Counted from the stretch's first letter, positions 24,937-37,465 are shown. The stretch is DNA of 64,000 bases from Edaphobacter lichenicola (GCF_014201315.1 NZ_JACHDY010000001.1:186001-250000); one strand, 5' to 3'. Notes: generated by a model from the letters alone, not told the origin. Made by a program: numbers and translations.

Positions 24937-27363
24937 CTACTGATGCGCCACCGGCTGAGGAATCTCGATCCCCGCCGCAGGTATTACGCTCGCCAGCGCC
25001 TCAGGTGTCTCTTCCTGTAGCTCAGGCAGATTGCCCTCAAGCGCCAGCTTCAGCACCTGATCCATCTCCTCGACAAAGTGCAGCTTCATGCTCGTCTTCA
25101 GCAACTCCGGCAGATCCGCCATATCCTTGCGGTTCTCTTCCGGCAGAATCGCCTCGAATATCCCCGCACGATGCGCCGCCAGCAACTTCTCCTTCAGCCC
25201 GCCAATCGGAAGCACCTTACCCCGCAGCGTAATCTCACCAGTCATCGCAATATCGCGCCGCACCTTGATCTTGGTTAGCGCACTCGCAAGCCCGGTAGCC
25301 AGCGTAATGCCTGCCGACGGACCATCCTTCGGAATCGCTCCCTCCGGCACGTGGACATGGATATCGACGTTCTTATAAAAGTCCTTGGCCAACCCAAGAT
25401 GATGCGAGCGCGAACGAATATAAGTCAGTGCCGCCTGGGCGGACTCCTGCATCACATCGCCAAGCTGCCCGGTCGCCGTCATCTTGCCCTTGCCGTCGAG
25501 CACCTGCACCTCGGTCTGCAGAATTGTACCGCCCATCTCGGTCCAAGCGAGGCCCGTGACCAGGCCAACCTCACTCTTCTCGTGCACCTGCGAGTCGCGG
25601 AACTTCGCCACGCCGAGAATATCCCCAATGTTCTGTCCGGTGATCGTCTCCCTGTGCTCGGCGCCGTTCTTCACCACGCGGCGCGCAACCTTGCGGCACA
25701 CATTCCCAATCTCGCGCTCCAGGTTCCTGACACCGGCCTCGCGCGTATAACCGCGAATGATCTGCCTCAGCGCATCGTCCTCGAAGACGATCTGCTCTTC
25801 CGTCAGCCCGGTGCCTTCCCTCTGCTTCTTCACCAGGTACTGCTTGGCAATCTCCAGCTTCTCGATCTCGGTATACCCATGCAGCCGCAGAATCTCCATA
25901 CGGTCCTGCAGCGGCCCCGGAATCGTATGCAGGACATTCGCCGTAGCGACAAACAATACCTGCGACAGATCGTACTCAACATCCAGGTAGTGGTCCTGGA
26001 ACGAAGTATTCTGCTCCGGATCCAGCACCTCAAGCAAAGCACTAGCTGGGTCGCCGCGGAAGTCCGAAGCCATCTTGTCGATCTCATCGAGCATGAACAC
26101 CGGGTTCTTCGTCCCAGCCTTCTTCATCGACTGAATGATCTGTCCCGGCAGCGCGCCAATGTACGTCCGCCGATGACCACGAATCTCCGCCTCGTCCCGA
26201 ACGCCGCCCAGCGACATCCTCACGAACTTGCGACCCGTAGCCTTGGCAATCGACATTCCCAGCGAAGTCTTACCCACACCCGGAGGCCCAACAAAGCAGA
26301 GAATAGATCCCTTCGGATTCTTCACCAGCTGCCGAACCGCAAGGAACTCCAGAATTCGCTCCTTGATCTTCTCCAACCCATAGTGATCTTCGTTCAGAAT
26401 CTGTTCCGCATGCTCGATCGAGCGAATCTCCTTCGACCGCTTCTTCCACGGCACCGCCAGCAGCCAGTCCAGGTAGTTCCGCGACACCGTCGACTCGGCC
26501 GACATCGGCGGCATCGCCTCAAGCTTCTTCAGCTCCTGCAACGACTTCTCAAGAACATCCTTCGGCATTCCAGCCGCTTCAATCTTCTTCTTCAGCTCAT
26601 CGAACTCGGACTTCTCTCCGCGACCAAGCTCCTTCTGGATAGCCTTGATCTTCTCGTTGAGGTAGTACTCCTTCTGAGCCTTCTCCATCTGCCGCTTCAC
26701 GCGGGACTGAATGGTGCGATCCATATTCAGTTTCTCGATCGCCACATCCAGCACGTCCGCAACCTTGGTCAGCCTGTTCTCCGGATCGAAGACCTCAAGC
26801 AGTTGCTGCTTCTCTTCAATCGAGAGCTGCAGGTTTGCTGCAATCGTGTCCGCCAGCTTGGCAGGCTCATCCGCACGCACACTCGCCGCCATCGTCTCGT
26901 AATTCAACGACTGCTGCAGCTTCACATACTGCTCAAAGAGCGAGTGAACCCGCTGCATCAGCTGCTCCACCTGCGGCGTCATCTCCAGCTGCGTCTGGCC
27001 CGTACGTACCGTCGCGACAAAGAAACCATCGACGTCGTTGATCTCGGTAGCGTGGGCCCGCTCCACACCTTCAACCAGCACTTTAATGTTTCCGTCCGGC
27101 ATCTTCACGCTTTGGACGATATTGCCAATCGTGCCCGTCTCATAGATATCATCAGCGTTCGGCTCGTCCACGGAAGCATCGTGCTGGGTCGCGAGAAAAA
27201 TCTTACGGTCACCCGACAGAGCCTCTTCCAAAGCCCGAACACTGGACTCACGTCCAACAACGAAGGGCGTCATCATATGAGGAAAGATGACCATGTCACG
27301 AATGGGCATCATCGGAAGCTTGCGAACATCGCCGCTTAGCGCTTTTTTTGGTTGATTTGTCAT
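24937..27363 (-). CDS. lon: ATP-dependent protease Lon (LonA)
   Basis: Cytosolic AAA+ serine protease removing damaged and regulatory proteins. About 808 residues: N-terminal LAN domain ([23 protein letters not shown]), central coiled coil ([17 protein letters not shown]), AAA+ module with Walker [12 protein letters not shown] and Walker [10 protein letters not shown], and protease domain with the catalytic serine in PKDGPSAGI and the later partner lysine in [14 protein letters not shown]. The start ATG at 27363 ([12 protein letters not shown]) has GGAGAG just upstream. It is the last gene of tig-clpP-clpX-lon, but 237 bases separate it from clpX. Confidence 0.96.
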   Translation of the reverse strand: MTNQPKKALSGDVRKLPMMPIRDMVIFPHMMTPFVVGRESSVRALEEALSGDRKIFLATQHDASVDEPNADDIYETGTIGNIVQSVKMPDGNIKVLVEGVERAHATEINDVDGFFVATVRTGQTQLEMTPQVEQLMQRVHSLFEQYVKLQQSLNYETMAASVRADEPAKLADTIAANLQLSIEEKQQLLEVFDPENRLTKVADVLDVAIEKLNMDRTIQSRVKRQMEKAQKEYYLNEKIKAIQKELGRGEKSEFDELKKKIEAAGMPKDVLEKSLQELKKLEAMPPMSAESTVSRNYLDWLLAVPWKKRSKEIRSIEHAEQILNEDHYGLEKIKERILEFLAVRQLVKNPKGSILCFVGPPGVGKTSLGMSIAKATGRKFVRMSLGGVRDEAEIRGHRRTYIGALPGQIIQSMKKAGTKNPVFMLDEIDKMASDFRGDPASALLEVLDPEQNTSFQDHYLDVEYDLSQVLFVATANVLHTIPGPLQDRMEILRLHGYTEIEKLEIAKQYLVKKQREGTGLTEEQIVFEDDALRQIIRGYTREAGVRNLEREIGNVCRKVARRVVKNGAEHRETITGQNIGDILGVAKFRDSQVHEKSEVGLVTGLAWTEMGGTILQTEVQVLDGKGKMTATGQLGDVMQESAQAALTYIRSRSHHLGLAKDFYKNVDIHVHVPEGAIPKDGPSAGITLATGLASALTKIKVRRDIAMTGEITLRGKVLPIGGLKEKLLAAHRAGIFEAILPEENRKDMADLPELLKTSMKLHFVEEMDQVLKLALEGNLPELQEETPEALASVIPAAGIEIPQPVAHQ

Positions 27364-27510
27364 CTCTCTCCAATTAGACGTTAAAACGCCGGAAATGATG
27401 CAACGGCGTTGCGGCTTCAGGTGATTGTAATTCCTCACGCCTCATAAAGGTATTCCACAAATACAACTGGAAGGGAATTGAAAAATATACTCGGCTGTTA
27501 AAGCAGCAAT

Positions 27511-27535
27511 CGCAACGACAAGCGATATCGTTGCG
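27511..27535 (-). terminator. stem-loop between clpX and lon
   Basis: CGCAACGA (27511-27518) with TCGTTGCG (27528-27535), a perfect 8-bp stem about 65 bases beyond the clpX stop on the minus strand. The tail is only moderately T-rich, so it may be a weak terminator for clpX or part of the lon leader. Confidence 0.4.
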
Positions 27536-27600
27536 ACCCACTGAACATCAAAGCTAATCTCTCCTGTCAGGCAATCTATGCGCCAGACCGATGATCTAGC

Positions 27601-28887
27601 CTAGCCTGCTTTTTCCAGCAGCATCGGCAGCGTCAGGCTGTGCTTCTTCACCATCTCCGCCGTGATCGAAAGTTCCTTGACCTTCTTGTTTCCTGGAACG
27701 TAGTACATCAGATCCAGCATCAGCTCTTCGAGAATCATCCGCAGACCACGCGCCCCGACCTTCCGTTGCAGCGCCTCGCGAGCGATCTCTCGCGCAGCCT
27801 CGTCCGTAAAGATCACCTTCACGCCTTCGAAGTCAAACAGCTTCGTATACTGCTTCAAGATCGCATTGCGCGGCTTGGTCAGAATCTCAACCAGGGCCAC
27901 CTCATCCAGCTCGTCGAGGATTCCCAGCACGGGCAGCCGCCCAACAAACTCCGGAATCAACCCATACTTCAGCAGATCCTGAGGCTCCGCCTGACGCAGC
28001 AACTCCGCATCTCGCTGTGCCCGGATCGGCGTCACATCGCCGTCCTTTGCATCCGGATCGGCAATCGCCTTGAACCCAAGCGCCTTCTTGCCAATCCGTC
28101 GCCCGATCACCTTCTCCAGCCCGACAAAGGCCCCGCCGCAGATGAAGAGGATGTTCGTCGTATCAACAGCAGTAAACTCCTGGTGCGGATGCTTCCGTCC
28201 ACCCTGTGGCGGCACATTGGCGACCGTTCCTTCCAGCAGCTTCAACAGCGCCTGCTGGACCCCCTCACCCGAAACATCACGCGTAATCGAGGGGTTCTCA
28301 TCCTTCCGGCCAATCTTGTCGATCTCGTCGATGTAGATGATCCCGCTCTGTGCCCGCTGTACGTCGCCATCTGCAGCCTGCAGCAGCTTCAGGATGATGT
28401 TCTCAACGTCCTCGCCCACATACCCGGCCTCGGTCAGCGTCGTGGCATCGACAATCGCAAACGGCACGTCGAGCATCTTCGCCATCGTCTGTGCCAGCAG
28501 CGTCTTACCCGACCCGGTCGGTCCCACCAGCAGAATGTTCGACTTCGCCAACTCCACATCGTTGCCGCGTGTCTTGTTCATCTGAATCCGCTTGTAGTGG
28601 TTATAAACCGCCACCGCGAGCTTCTTCTTCGTCTGGTCCTGCCCGATCACATACTCATCCAGAAAGGCCTTTACCTCCTGCGGCTTAGGCAGATGCGCCG
28701 GCGCAGCGCCCGGCTGGGTCTCGGTGCGGTCGTCTTCCAGAATCGAGTTGCAAACCGCCACGCACTCATCGCAGATATACGCCCGCGGATAGTCCGAAGG
28801 CGACGAGATCAGCTTGGCAACGGCGTCCTGCGATTTATGGCAGAAAGAACAACGAAGAGATTCGTCTGAGCCCCGTGAAGTTTTCAT
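27601..28887 (-). CDS. clpX: ATP-dependent Clp protease ATP-binding subunit ClpX
   Basis: AAA+ unfoldase that feeds substrates to ClpP. 428 residues with the N-terminal zinc-binding domain (CSFCHKS and CDECVAVC, the four Cys ligands at about residues 12-44), Walker [14 protein letters not shown] at about 127, Walker [11 protein letters not shown], and the ClpX-specific [11 protein letters not shown] and RKVGARGLR (sensor 2 region). The C-terminus is short. Separated from clpP by a terminator-like hairpin at 29007-29033, so it probably has its own promoter in the 165-base gap. Confidence 0.97.
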   Translation of the reverse strand: MKTSRGSDESLRCSFCHKSQDAVAKLISSPSDYPRAYICDECVAVCNSILEDDRTETQPGAAPAHLPKPQEVKAFLDEYVIGQDQTKKKLAVAVYNHYKRIQMNKTRGNDVELAKSNILLVGPTGSGKTLLAQTMAKMLDVPFAIVDATTLTEAGYVGEDVENIILKLLQAADGDVQRAQSGIIYIDEIDKIGRKDENPSITRDVSGEGVQQALLKLLEGTVANVPPQGGRKHPHQEFTAVDTTNILFICGGAFVGLEKVIGRRIGKKALGFKAIADPDAKDGDVTPIRAQRDAELLRQAEPQDLLKYGLIPEFVGRLPVLGILDELDEVALVEILTKPRNAILKQYTKLFDFEGVKVIFTDEAAREIAREALQRKVGARGLRMILEELMLDLMYYVPGNKKVKELSITAEMVKKHSLTLPMLLEKAG

Positions 28888-29006
28888 AGATGCGACTACT
28901 CCTGAGTCCTGCGCGCAACAAAGTCTTACTGTAAGTTTACACCCGATTCAACTTACAAAGCATGGTCCGAAAGGCACCGCAGTACCCCAAAATGGTCATA
29001 TGCGAA

Positions 29007-29033
29007 AGAGCCCGAACCAGTGGCCCGGGCTCT
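29007..29033 (-). terminator. stem-loop after clpP
   Basis: AGAGCCCG (29007-29014) pairs with CGGGCTCT (29026-29033). On the minus strand it lies about 20 bases after the clpP stop and is followed by TTTCGCA. It should end or attenuate the tig-clpP transcript before clpX. Confidence 0.65.
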
Positions 29034-29052
29034 CCCAATAGCACTGCGGTAA

Positions 29053-29643
29053 CTAGGTGCGGGGCCGATCGATGATGTCGTCGATGATCCCGTACTCCTT
29101 CGACTGCGCGGCTGTCATGATGAAGTCGCGCTCCACATCCCGCTCGATCCGCTCCAGCGTCTGGCCCGTGCTGGCGCTCATCAGCTTGTTCGTGATCTCG
29201 CGAATCCGCAGAATCTCCCGCGCATGGATGTCGATATCGGTAGCCTGTCCGCTCAACCCGCCCATCGACGGCTGGTGGATCAGAATCCGCGAGTTCGGCA
29301 GAGCAAACCGCTTGCCCTTCTTGCCCGCCATCAGCAGAAACGCCCCCATGCTGGCAGCCTGCCCGATGCAGAACGTCACGACATCGTTCTTGATGTACTG
29401 CATCGTGTCGTAGATCGCCAGACCGGCCGTGATCGATCCGCCCGGCGAGTTGATGTAAAGCTGAATGTCCTTCTCCGGATCCTCGCCGCTCAGAAACAGC
29501 ATCTGCGCAATGATCACATTGGCGATGTTGTCATCGATCGGCGTGCCCAGAAAAATGATGTTGTCCCGCAGCAGACGGCTGTAAATGTCGTAGGCGCGTT
29601 CGCCCCGGCTCGTCTGCTCGATCACCATCGGTACTAGTCCCAT
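29053..29643 (-). CDS. clpP: ATP-dependent Clp protease proteolytic subunit
   Basis: Serine peptidase forming the 14-subunit chamber used by ClpX and ClpC. 196 residues with [20 protein letters not shown] at the N-terminus, the catalytic serine in GQAASMGA, the histidine in [10 protein letters not shown] and the aspartate in the segment preceding [17 protein letters not shown]. The ATG at 29643 has AGAAAGAGAG upstream. It lies 55 bases after tig, in the classical tig-clpP order. Confidence 0.97.
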   Translation of the reverse strand: MGLVPMVIEQTSRGERAYDIYSRLLRDNIIFLGTPIDDNIANVIIAQMLFLSGEDPEKDIQLYINSPGGSITAGLAIYDTMQYIKNDVVTFCIGQAASMGAFLLMAGKKGKRFALPNSRILIHQPSMGGLSGQATDIDIHAREILRIREITNKLMSASTGQTLERIERDVERDFIMTAAQSKEYGIIDDIIDRPRT

Positions 29644-29698
29644 AACGCTCTCTTTCTAAAAGATCTTTAAACAGAATCCTCTGTTTTGTTTTTTATAT

Positions 29699-31141
29699 CT
29701 ACGAAGCCAGCTTCTCGTAGAGCACGCTTCCAGTCTTCTCGCGCCGCATCTGCTCGCGAATCCGGTCCAGCCCGCCATCGTTCGACAGCCTGTCACGAAG
29801 CGTCTCCAGCGGCTCACGCGACTGAATCGAGAGCAGCAGCAACTCGCGCTCCAGATCCTCTTCGCTCAACGTGACGCCCTCCACCTCGGCGATGCGATCG
29901 AGGATCATCGAAACCTTCACCTCGTTCACCGCCAGGTCGCGCTGCGAGGCACGCAGCTGCTGAAAGTCCAGCTTGCGCATATCCTCCACCTTCATGCCCT
30001 GTTGCGCCAGAGCCCGCAGCCCGCGATCCAGCCGCGCCTCGATCTGCTGCTGTACAAACGCCTCGGGAACAGGGAACTGGAACTTCTCAATGAACTCGCC
30101 GAGCATCTTGTCCTTGGCGGCGCTCTCGAGCGCGCTCTTCTTGCGATCCGAAGCATGCTCGCGCAGCTTGTTCTCGAACTCCTCCCAGCTCTCGTAGTTA
30201 CCCAGCTGCTTGGCGAACTCCGCATCGCGCTCCGGGAAGCTCTTGTATTTGATCCCCTTCACGGTCACGTCATAGCTCACCGTCTGGCCCGCAAGCCGCC
30301 GCTCGCCGAAGTCCGCCGGATATTCCACTTCGAACTTCAGCTCCTGCGCAGGCTTCGCTCCACGCAACGCTTCGTTGAAGGCAGCCAGTGTATTCTTTCC
30401 GCCAATCTCGATCAGCACATTCTCGCCCGTAATCGGCTCGGTGTTCGAGACGCTCTGCACGCCATCTGCGGTCACCGTCTGCGCCAGGTCTTTCACCTCG
30501 CCGCGAAACTGAATCTCCGCCCAGTCGCCGTCCACCAGAGGCCGATCCTCCTCCACCGGCTCGACCGTTGCATGGCCATCCAGCACGCGCGCCAACTCGG
30601 CACTGTACTCCTCATCGGTCAGCGCAGCCTCAGGCTTCGTCACCGAAACGTTGTCATAGCCGGCAACGTCGATCTCCGGCGCAACCTCAAACGCAGCCTT
30701 GAACTTCAACGGCTGTCCGTCGAACAGCTGCAGGTCCAGCAGCTGCGGCTCCGACACCGGGCGCAGCTGCTGCTCATCAATCGCCTTGCGGAAGCGCTCC
30801 GACACCAGGCTCTCCAGAACCTCCTGCCGAATCTCCTTCGCAAACTTCGAGCGCACCAGCGTCTCCGGCACCTTCCCGGCACGGAAGCCAGGAATCCTCG
30901 CCAGCTTCTGATACTTCTTCACCACGCTCTTGAAGCTCTTCGATACTTCATCAGCGCCAACCTCAACGTCGATCTCCCGGGTCAGCTCCGGGTTCAGCGC
31001 GGGTGCATGCTGATGGGTGTGCTCGTGATCGTGGTGGTCATGAGCGTGGTCATGATGCTCATGGTCATGCGTCGTCGTTACTTCTGGCTGCAGCTCTGCA
31101 GTCTCATTGGTCTCTGTCATCTCAGTCGGGGTCAAATCCAT
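29699..31141 (-). CDS. tig: trigger factor with an N-terminal histidine-rich extension
   Basis: Ribosome-associated chaperone and peptidyl-prolyl isomerase. 480 residues. The ribosome-binding domain carries KLARIPGFRAGKVP (family signature GFRxGxxP), followed by the FKBP-like domain and the long helical C-terminal domain (EKFQFPVPEAFVQQQIEARL). Before the conserved start of the family there is an extra tail of about 50 residues. Residues 25-45 alternate His with Asp/Glu and contain 12 His, likely a metal-binding segment. The start ATG at 31141 has AAGG very close to it; Met8 is an alternative that keeps the His run. Followed by clpP. Confidence 0.95.
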   Translation of the reverse strand: MDLTPTEMTETNETAELQPEVTTTHDHEHHDHAHDHHDHEHTHQHAPALNPELTREIDVEVGADEVSKSFKSVVKKYQKLARIPGFRAGKVPETLVRSKFAKEIRQEVLESLVSERFRKAIDEQQLRPVSEPQLLDLQLFDGQPLKFKAAFEVAPEIDVAGYDNVSVTKPEAALTDEEYSAELARVLDGHATVEPVEEDRPLVDGDWAEIQFRGEVKDLAQTVTADGVQSVSNTEPITGENVLIEIGGKNTLAAFNEALRGAKPAQELKFEVEYPADFGERRLAGQTVSYDVTVKGIKYKSFPERDAEFAKQLGNYESWEEFENKLREHASDRKKSALESAAKDKMLGEFIEKFQFPVPEAFVQQQIEARLDRGLRALAQQGMKVEDMRKLDFQQLRASQRDLAVNEVKVSMILDRIAEVEGVTLSEEDLERELLLLSIQSREPLETLRDRLSNDGGLDRIREQMRREKTGSVLYEKLAS

Positions 31142-31330
31142 GCCTTCTAAAGTGCGCCTGTGTATGCCGCGCCGTCGCCGTTATCCTGACGAGCGCGAAC
31201 CACGCCTCTTATCTACTGTACGAGTCCCGGTACGAGGGGGTCAAACCAGCGTCGCCCTTCGCGCCGTTCCGGATCTCCGCAAAGTCTCCGCAAACTCCGC
31301 CCCAAAACTCCAGACCCCGAAAATCCAACC

Positions 31331-32635
31331 CTAAAAGCGTTCCGGCTGGGCCGAATCTAAGGAAAATATCTCCAGCCTCACCCTCCACTGCGTGGACTCG
31401 CCCGGCTGCAGCATGACCATCCCGGTATCTTCCCCCCTGGCCCACTCATGCCCGAAGGGATCGTCGTAGTTGAACTGTGGCTCTATCGAAATATAGGATC
31501 CGTCCAGCGGGGCATACACTCGCAAAGCCTTGATGGTAGCCGAGGTCGCAGTAATTCGCAGCCCGTAGCCGCTCTCAGGATCGCGCAACTCCGCCACCGG
31601 ACCATCGGCCATCATTCCGCGCTTCAGTTCCACAAAGCTGTCGTCGAGATTCAGCGCACCCAACTGCGCCCCCTGCCCGGTAAAGTCATACTCGGTCCCC
31701 GCCACCGGCAGCAGTCTTCCACTCAACTCACCTGTGCGGCGATCCTTCACCTCCGCGCGAAGGCCCTCCGGCAACCGCAGCATCATCTGCCCGCGATGTC
31801 CGCTCAAAATCGCAAACCGAGGATGCCAGCCAATCCCGATCGGCTCCGCGGTATCGCCGATATTGTGGGCGACGATCTTCATCTCAATCACCCTGCCGCT
31901 CAACACCACGGTCGTATTGATCTCAGTCTGCGAGAGCCAGTGGCCGTCGAAGTCCCCCGGACGAAACGTCGCCCTTGCCTCTCCTCCATCCGGCATAATG
32001 TTGGTGCTCGTCGTAGTCGACGGCTCCTTCAGCAGCAAGCCGCCGGCAGCAACCGCACTGTCCAGCCCATAGCTATCCTTCACCCCCGTCGGCAGGTTCA
32101 GATGAACTCCGCGCCACATGGACATCAGTCCACCATCCGGCGTCCGCGCCCCATAGATCCGGCCCGCCCACGGAGCCTCAATCGCCGCGCCCATCGCAAG
32201 GCTCTTTGTCCCCGTAGCGTCCGCCCCACTGCCGCTCAACTGCTCCGCCGCACTCTCCAGCGGCGGCGAAGCCAGCAGATTCACCTCGCCCTTGTCTGGA
32301 AGATAGGCCGAGATCTGCAGCATATTCATCCCGCGCCCCGGCATCAACGTCGTTGACAGAAACTCAGGGCCGCTCCCACCCACCAGCTGGGTGCGCTGCA
32401 GCGTGATCACATCCTGCCCACCCGGTCGAAAGACAATATCCTGCTTCGGCTTGGCCCGCAGCTGCTTCTTCAGCAGCGCAAACTGTCCCAGCCTGTGGGT
32501 CCGCCAGCCAAACGCCAGACCCGCAATCAGCAGTCCCAGAACCAGCACCGTCAGCAGGCCGGAGCGCATCACCGCGGCATGCCAGATACTTCTACGCCGT
32601 CGGACCGCCCACTGCTTCAGAAGCGCCCAGTACAT
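31331..32635 (-). CDS. membrane-anchored aldose-1-epimerase-like protein
   Basis: About 434 residues. A basic N-terminus (KQWAVRRRRSIWHAA) leads into one membrane helix (SGLLTVLVLGLLIAGLAFGW, about residues 24-43), placing the rest in the periplasm. The body has galactose-mutarotase-like features: APWAGRIYG, VVLSGRVIEMKIVAHNIGDTAEPIGIGWHPRFAI with the conserved His after GW, and C-terminal GSYISIEPQFNYDDPFG and VMLQPGESTQWRVRL. It may interconvert or bind sugars outside the cytoplasm. Start uncertain: ATG 32635 chosen; TTG at 32659 is possible. Confidence 0.75.
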   Translation of the reverse strand: MYWALLKQWAVRRRRSIWHAAVMRSGLLTVLVLGLLIAGLAFGWRTHRLGQFALLKKQLRAKPKQDIVFRPGGQDVITLQRTQLVGGSGPEFLSTTLMPGRGMNMLQISAYLPDKGEVNLLASPPLESAAEQLSGSGADATGTKSLAMGAAIEAPWAGRIYGARTPDGGLMSMWRGVHLNLPTGVKDSYGLDSAVAAGGLLLKEPSTTTSTNIMPDGGEARATFRPGDFDGHWLSQTEINTTVVLSGRVIEMKIVAHNIGDTAEPIGIGWHPRFAILSGHRGQMMLRLPEGLRAEVKDRRTGELSGRLLPVAGTEYDFTGQGAQLGALNLDDSFVELKRGMMADGPVAELRDPESGYGLRITATSATIKALRVYAPLDGSYISIEPQFNYDDPFGHEWARGEDTGMVMLQPGESTQWRVRLEIFSLDSAQPERF

Positions 32636-32759
32636 CCTGCTCAATCTTGGATCTTCCAACTTTCCGCCTATTCCCGTCGTGATATACGAACATCATTCTA
32701 CCGAGTTGTTTGACGCACCAATCTCCCATCCCGTCTCCCACCAACTATCATTGGAAGCA

Positions 32760-33476
32760 GTGACCCCGGCCAACCCACAAAGTACGTCTCCCCTCCTGCA
32801 ACAGATTCGCGAAACCATCATCACCTGCGAACGTTGCCCTCGACTTCGTGACTACTGCCGCGGCATCGGCGCGACCAAACGCCGCGCCTACCTCGACCAG
32901 ACCTACTGGTCCCGCCCCGTTCCCGGCTTCGGCGACTCGCGCGCCCGTATCCTCATCCTCGGCCTCGCCCCAGGCGCCCACGGAGCCAACCGCACCGGCC
33001 GCCCCTTCACCGGCGACGGCTCCGGCGACTTCATGTACCCCGTCCTCCACGAGCTTGGCCTCGCCAGCAAACCCCGCGCCATCACCCGCGACGACGGCCT
33101 CAGGCTTCGTCACGCCTGGATCGCCTCCGTCGTCCGCTGCGCCCCGCCCGGCGACAAGCCGCTCCCTCAAGAGATTCGCAACTGCAGCACCCACCTCGCC
33201 CAGGAGATTCAGGCTCTGCCCCGAGTGCGCGTCGTCGTCTGTCTCGGAAAGATAGCCTTCGACGGATACATGGCCTTCCTCCTCGAAACCGGCGTCATCG
33301 CTCGCAAATCGGACTACCGCTTCTCCCACGGGGCAGAGTACCTCCTCCCCAGCGGCCTACATCTGCTCGCCAGCTACCACCCATCCCTGCGCAACACCAA
33401 CACCGGCCGCCTCAACCGAGTCATGTTCACACGCATCTTCCTGCGGGCAAGGGAACTGGCCGGACTCGTCGTCTAA
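32760..33476 (+). CDS. uracil-DNA glycosylase, family 5 (UdgB-like)
   Basis: Fe-S uracil-DNA glycosylase starting base-excision repair of uracil or deaminated bases. Cluster cysteines are visible as CERCPRLRDYC near the N-terminus, with later Cys in VVRCAPPGDKP and IRNCSTHLA. The active-site motif is GLAPGAHGANRTGRPFTGDG; it lacks the Asn/Asp typical of families 1 and 4 and matches UdgB. The second motif is LLASYHPSLRNTNTG. About 238 residues from the GTG at 32760. The frame is open further upstream (GTG 32679), so the start is unsure. The stop overlaps that of a tiny gene on the other strand. Confidence 0.85.
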   Translation: MTPANPQSTSPLLQQIRETIITCERCPRLRDYCRGIGATKRRAYLDQTYWSRPVPGFGDSRARILILGLAPGAHGANRTGRPFTGDGSGDFMYPVLHELGLASKPRAITRDDGLRLRHAWIASVVRCAPPGDKPLPQEIRNCSTHLAQEIQALPRVRVVVCLGKIAFDGYMAFLLETGVIARKSDYRFSHGAEYLLPSGLHLLASYHPSLRNTNTGRLNRVMFTRIFLRARELAGLVV

Positions 33477-33568
33477 AGTTCGTTCTTTTCTCCAAACACA
33501 TCCAAGGCAAAAAACGCCGGCCCCACGATCATTGCAAGAAAAACCAGCCCGATCACCACGTCTTTCAT
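33473..33568 (-). CDS. 31-residue single-helix membrane peptide
   Basis: Too short for usual gene finders but well formed: ATG at 33568, GAGGTG four bases upstream, stop TAG at 33473-33475. The product is mostly one hydrophobic helix (VVIGLVFLAMIVGPAFFALD) with a charged tail VFGEKNEL. No homologue recognised. Its stop overlaps the UdgB stop in CTAA. It could be a small stress or membrane-complex peptide; coding status rests on the ribosome site and helix. Confidence 0.55.
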   Translation of the reverse strand: MKDVVIGLVFLAMIVGPAFFALDVFGEKNEL

Positions 33569-33769
33569 CGTTCACCTCTACCTCACTCTAGCCCGCGCCT
33601 CCCCTCCGCTGCGCAGCATGGGAAAGCGGGGCAACCGCGTCGCCATTACCTCGAAAGATTCCCTCTAACTGCTTCAAAACCTTCACCATGTCAAATAAAA
33701 AGCCAACCAATTGGCGCTTCGGCGAATCATACTTTTCAGGAAAGCGAAATCTCGCACGAGGTACTTCGA

Positions 33770-34066
33770 ATGAGTGCAAAGAACTACTGGTTTGCGTTTG
33801 GCATCGGCGTCAGCGCAGGAGCCGCAATCGCTCTCCTCTACGCTCCGCAAACAGGAATCAAGACGCGCAAGCAACTCCGCAAACGTGCGGAGGATGCAGG
33901 CGACTATCTCGAAGATGCAGGCAACTATCTCAAAGCCCAGGCCGAGCGTCTCAGCGACGAGGCCCAGAAGGCCATCAAACGCAGCAAAGGCCAAGTGGAT
34001 TACGCCATCGACAAAGCAGGCGACGCCGTAAACAGTGCCGTCAAGACCGCTCAATCGCTAGTCTAG
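33770..34066 (+). CDS. YtxH-domain protein
   Basis: A 98-residue protein with a short membrane segment (YWFAFGIGVSAGAAIALLYAP) followed at once by the YtxH signature GIKTRKQLRKRAEDAGDYL and a helical, highly charged tail (EDAGNYLKAQAERLSDEAQKAIKR), likely coiled coil. Members are general-stress membrane-associated proteins of unclear mechanism. ATG at 33770 with CGAGGTAC upstream. A 200-base gap precedes it. Confidence 0.85.
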   Translation: MSAKNYWFAFGIGVSAGAAIALLYAPQTGIKTRKQLRKRAEDAGDYLEDAGNYLKAQAERLSDEAQKAIKRSKGQVDYAIDKAGDAVNSAVKTAQSLV

Positions 34067-34146
34067 CTCTCACGATCTAGCTCTGCTGGTCTGATTCTCT
34101 TCCTCCCAACAGGTCTGGATTTTCTGCACCAATCTGCCTTCTCTGG

Positions 34147-34184
34147 AACGCGAACATCCCGGGCCCCTCCGGGTTGTTCGCGTT
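34147..34184. terminator. stem-loop after the YtxH gene
   Basis: AACGCGAAC (34147-34155) pairs with GTTCGCGTT (34176-34184), with an inner CCCGG/CCGGG. It lies 80 bases after the YtxH stop and may terminate that transcript; no T-run follows. Confidence 0.5.
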
Positions 34185-34204
34185 AACTTCATTCCCCGAA
34201 ACAG

Positions 34205-34373
34205 CCGTAATTTTGACCCTGAGCGTAGTCGAAGGGGAAGAATCCCTGTATTTTGTATTTGCATTTGTTGTTGTCTGTTCTTTCACTCACCCTCAAAAAA
34301 ACATCGTCATTTCGACCGAAGCTGTTCACGGCCTCATCATGAACAGCGCAGTGGAGAAACCTCCGTATTTCGT
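34205..34373. repeat. dispersed-repeat region including family 2 copy 1
   Basis: A gene-free stretch. 34207-34240 holds the widespread short repeat type CCTGAGCGTAGTCGAAGG. 34302-34373 is family 2: GTCATTTCGACCGAA, then a stem GCTGTTCA (34321-34328) with TGAACAGC (34340-34347), then GCAGTGGAGAAACCTCCG. Other copies are at 38421-38477 and 56191-56260. Confidence 0.75.
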
Positions 34374-34441
34374 CTTTGTGTTGTCTGTTCTTCACCTCAC
34401 ACCACTTCAAGTATCTGAAGCTTCGGCACACTCCAAAAAAT

Positions 34442-34472
34442 CAAACGCCCCGGCGGTCAGCCGAGGCGTTTG
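34442..34472 (-). terminator. rho-independent terminator of clpC
   Basis: CAAACGCC and CGGC pair with GCCG and GGCGTTTG across GGTCA. On the minus strand the stem is followed by ATTTTTTGG. It lies 24 bases after the clpC stop. Confidence 0.88.
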
Positions 34473-34495
34473 AAGTCGAATCCGTACTAACAGCA

Positions 34496-36964
<2,469 letters not shown>

Positions 36965-37465
36965 ATATCCCCTTCAAGCCGGCCACCACTTAGCCCGAAG
37001 GCCGCATAGCGCCGTTGGTCCCTACAACCATCTCCGTGCCGCTCACTCCCGGAGACAAATCAGGCTACTTCAACCTGCGAAGCATCCATCCCACTACTTC
37101 CTAGTGTAGTCGTCCCCGCAAAATATTCGAAATCCCTCGAAAGTTATGCATAACTTAGCACTCTTTTAGACGAAGCCTGTGCAAAACCAGCACCAAATTA
37201 GGTGCACTTCTAGGAACTGTGCTTCCTTCTCTTGATTAGATGATTTGCCAAACAGGGAAGAAGCAGGATTGCAACTCGCTGAGGGATCGTAAGATCGCGA
37301 ACCGAAGCCGGGCCGAAAGCTATCTCAGCCGAACCGTCCTTCCCGAAAAAGAACACGAAGTCGAATCAATCGCTGCGGCAAAATCTGCGAATCAACTCTT
37401 ACGTACGTGAAGTTTCAAACCGTGGACGCCCAAAACAGTCCGTGAGAGCCCAAGCACAGTCGCGT
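36965..37465. other. 501-base gene-free region with a possible structured RNA
   Basis: Holds the clpC promoter region and, at 37255-37344, nested pairing. Outer stem GGGAAG (37255-37260)/CTTCCC (37339-37344). Inner stem GCTGAG (37278-37283)/CTCAGC (37324-37329). A GATC-GTAA-GATC hairpin (37285-37296) with a GNRA-type loop lies inside. No named RNA family was recognised. No credible reading frame. Confidence 0.4.

Noticed and set aside
36965-37100. CIRCE or CtsR-type heat-shock operator upstream of clpC.
   Set aside because: Neither the GAGTGCTAA-type inverted repeat nor a CtsR heptad repeat was found.
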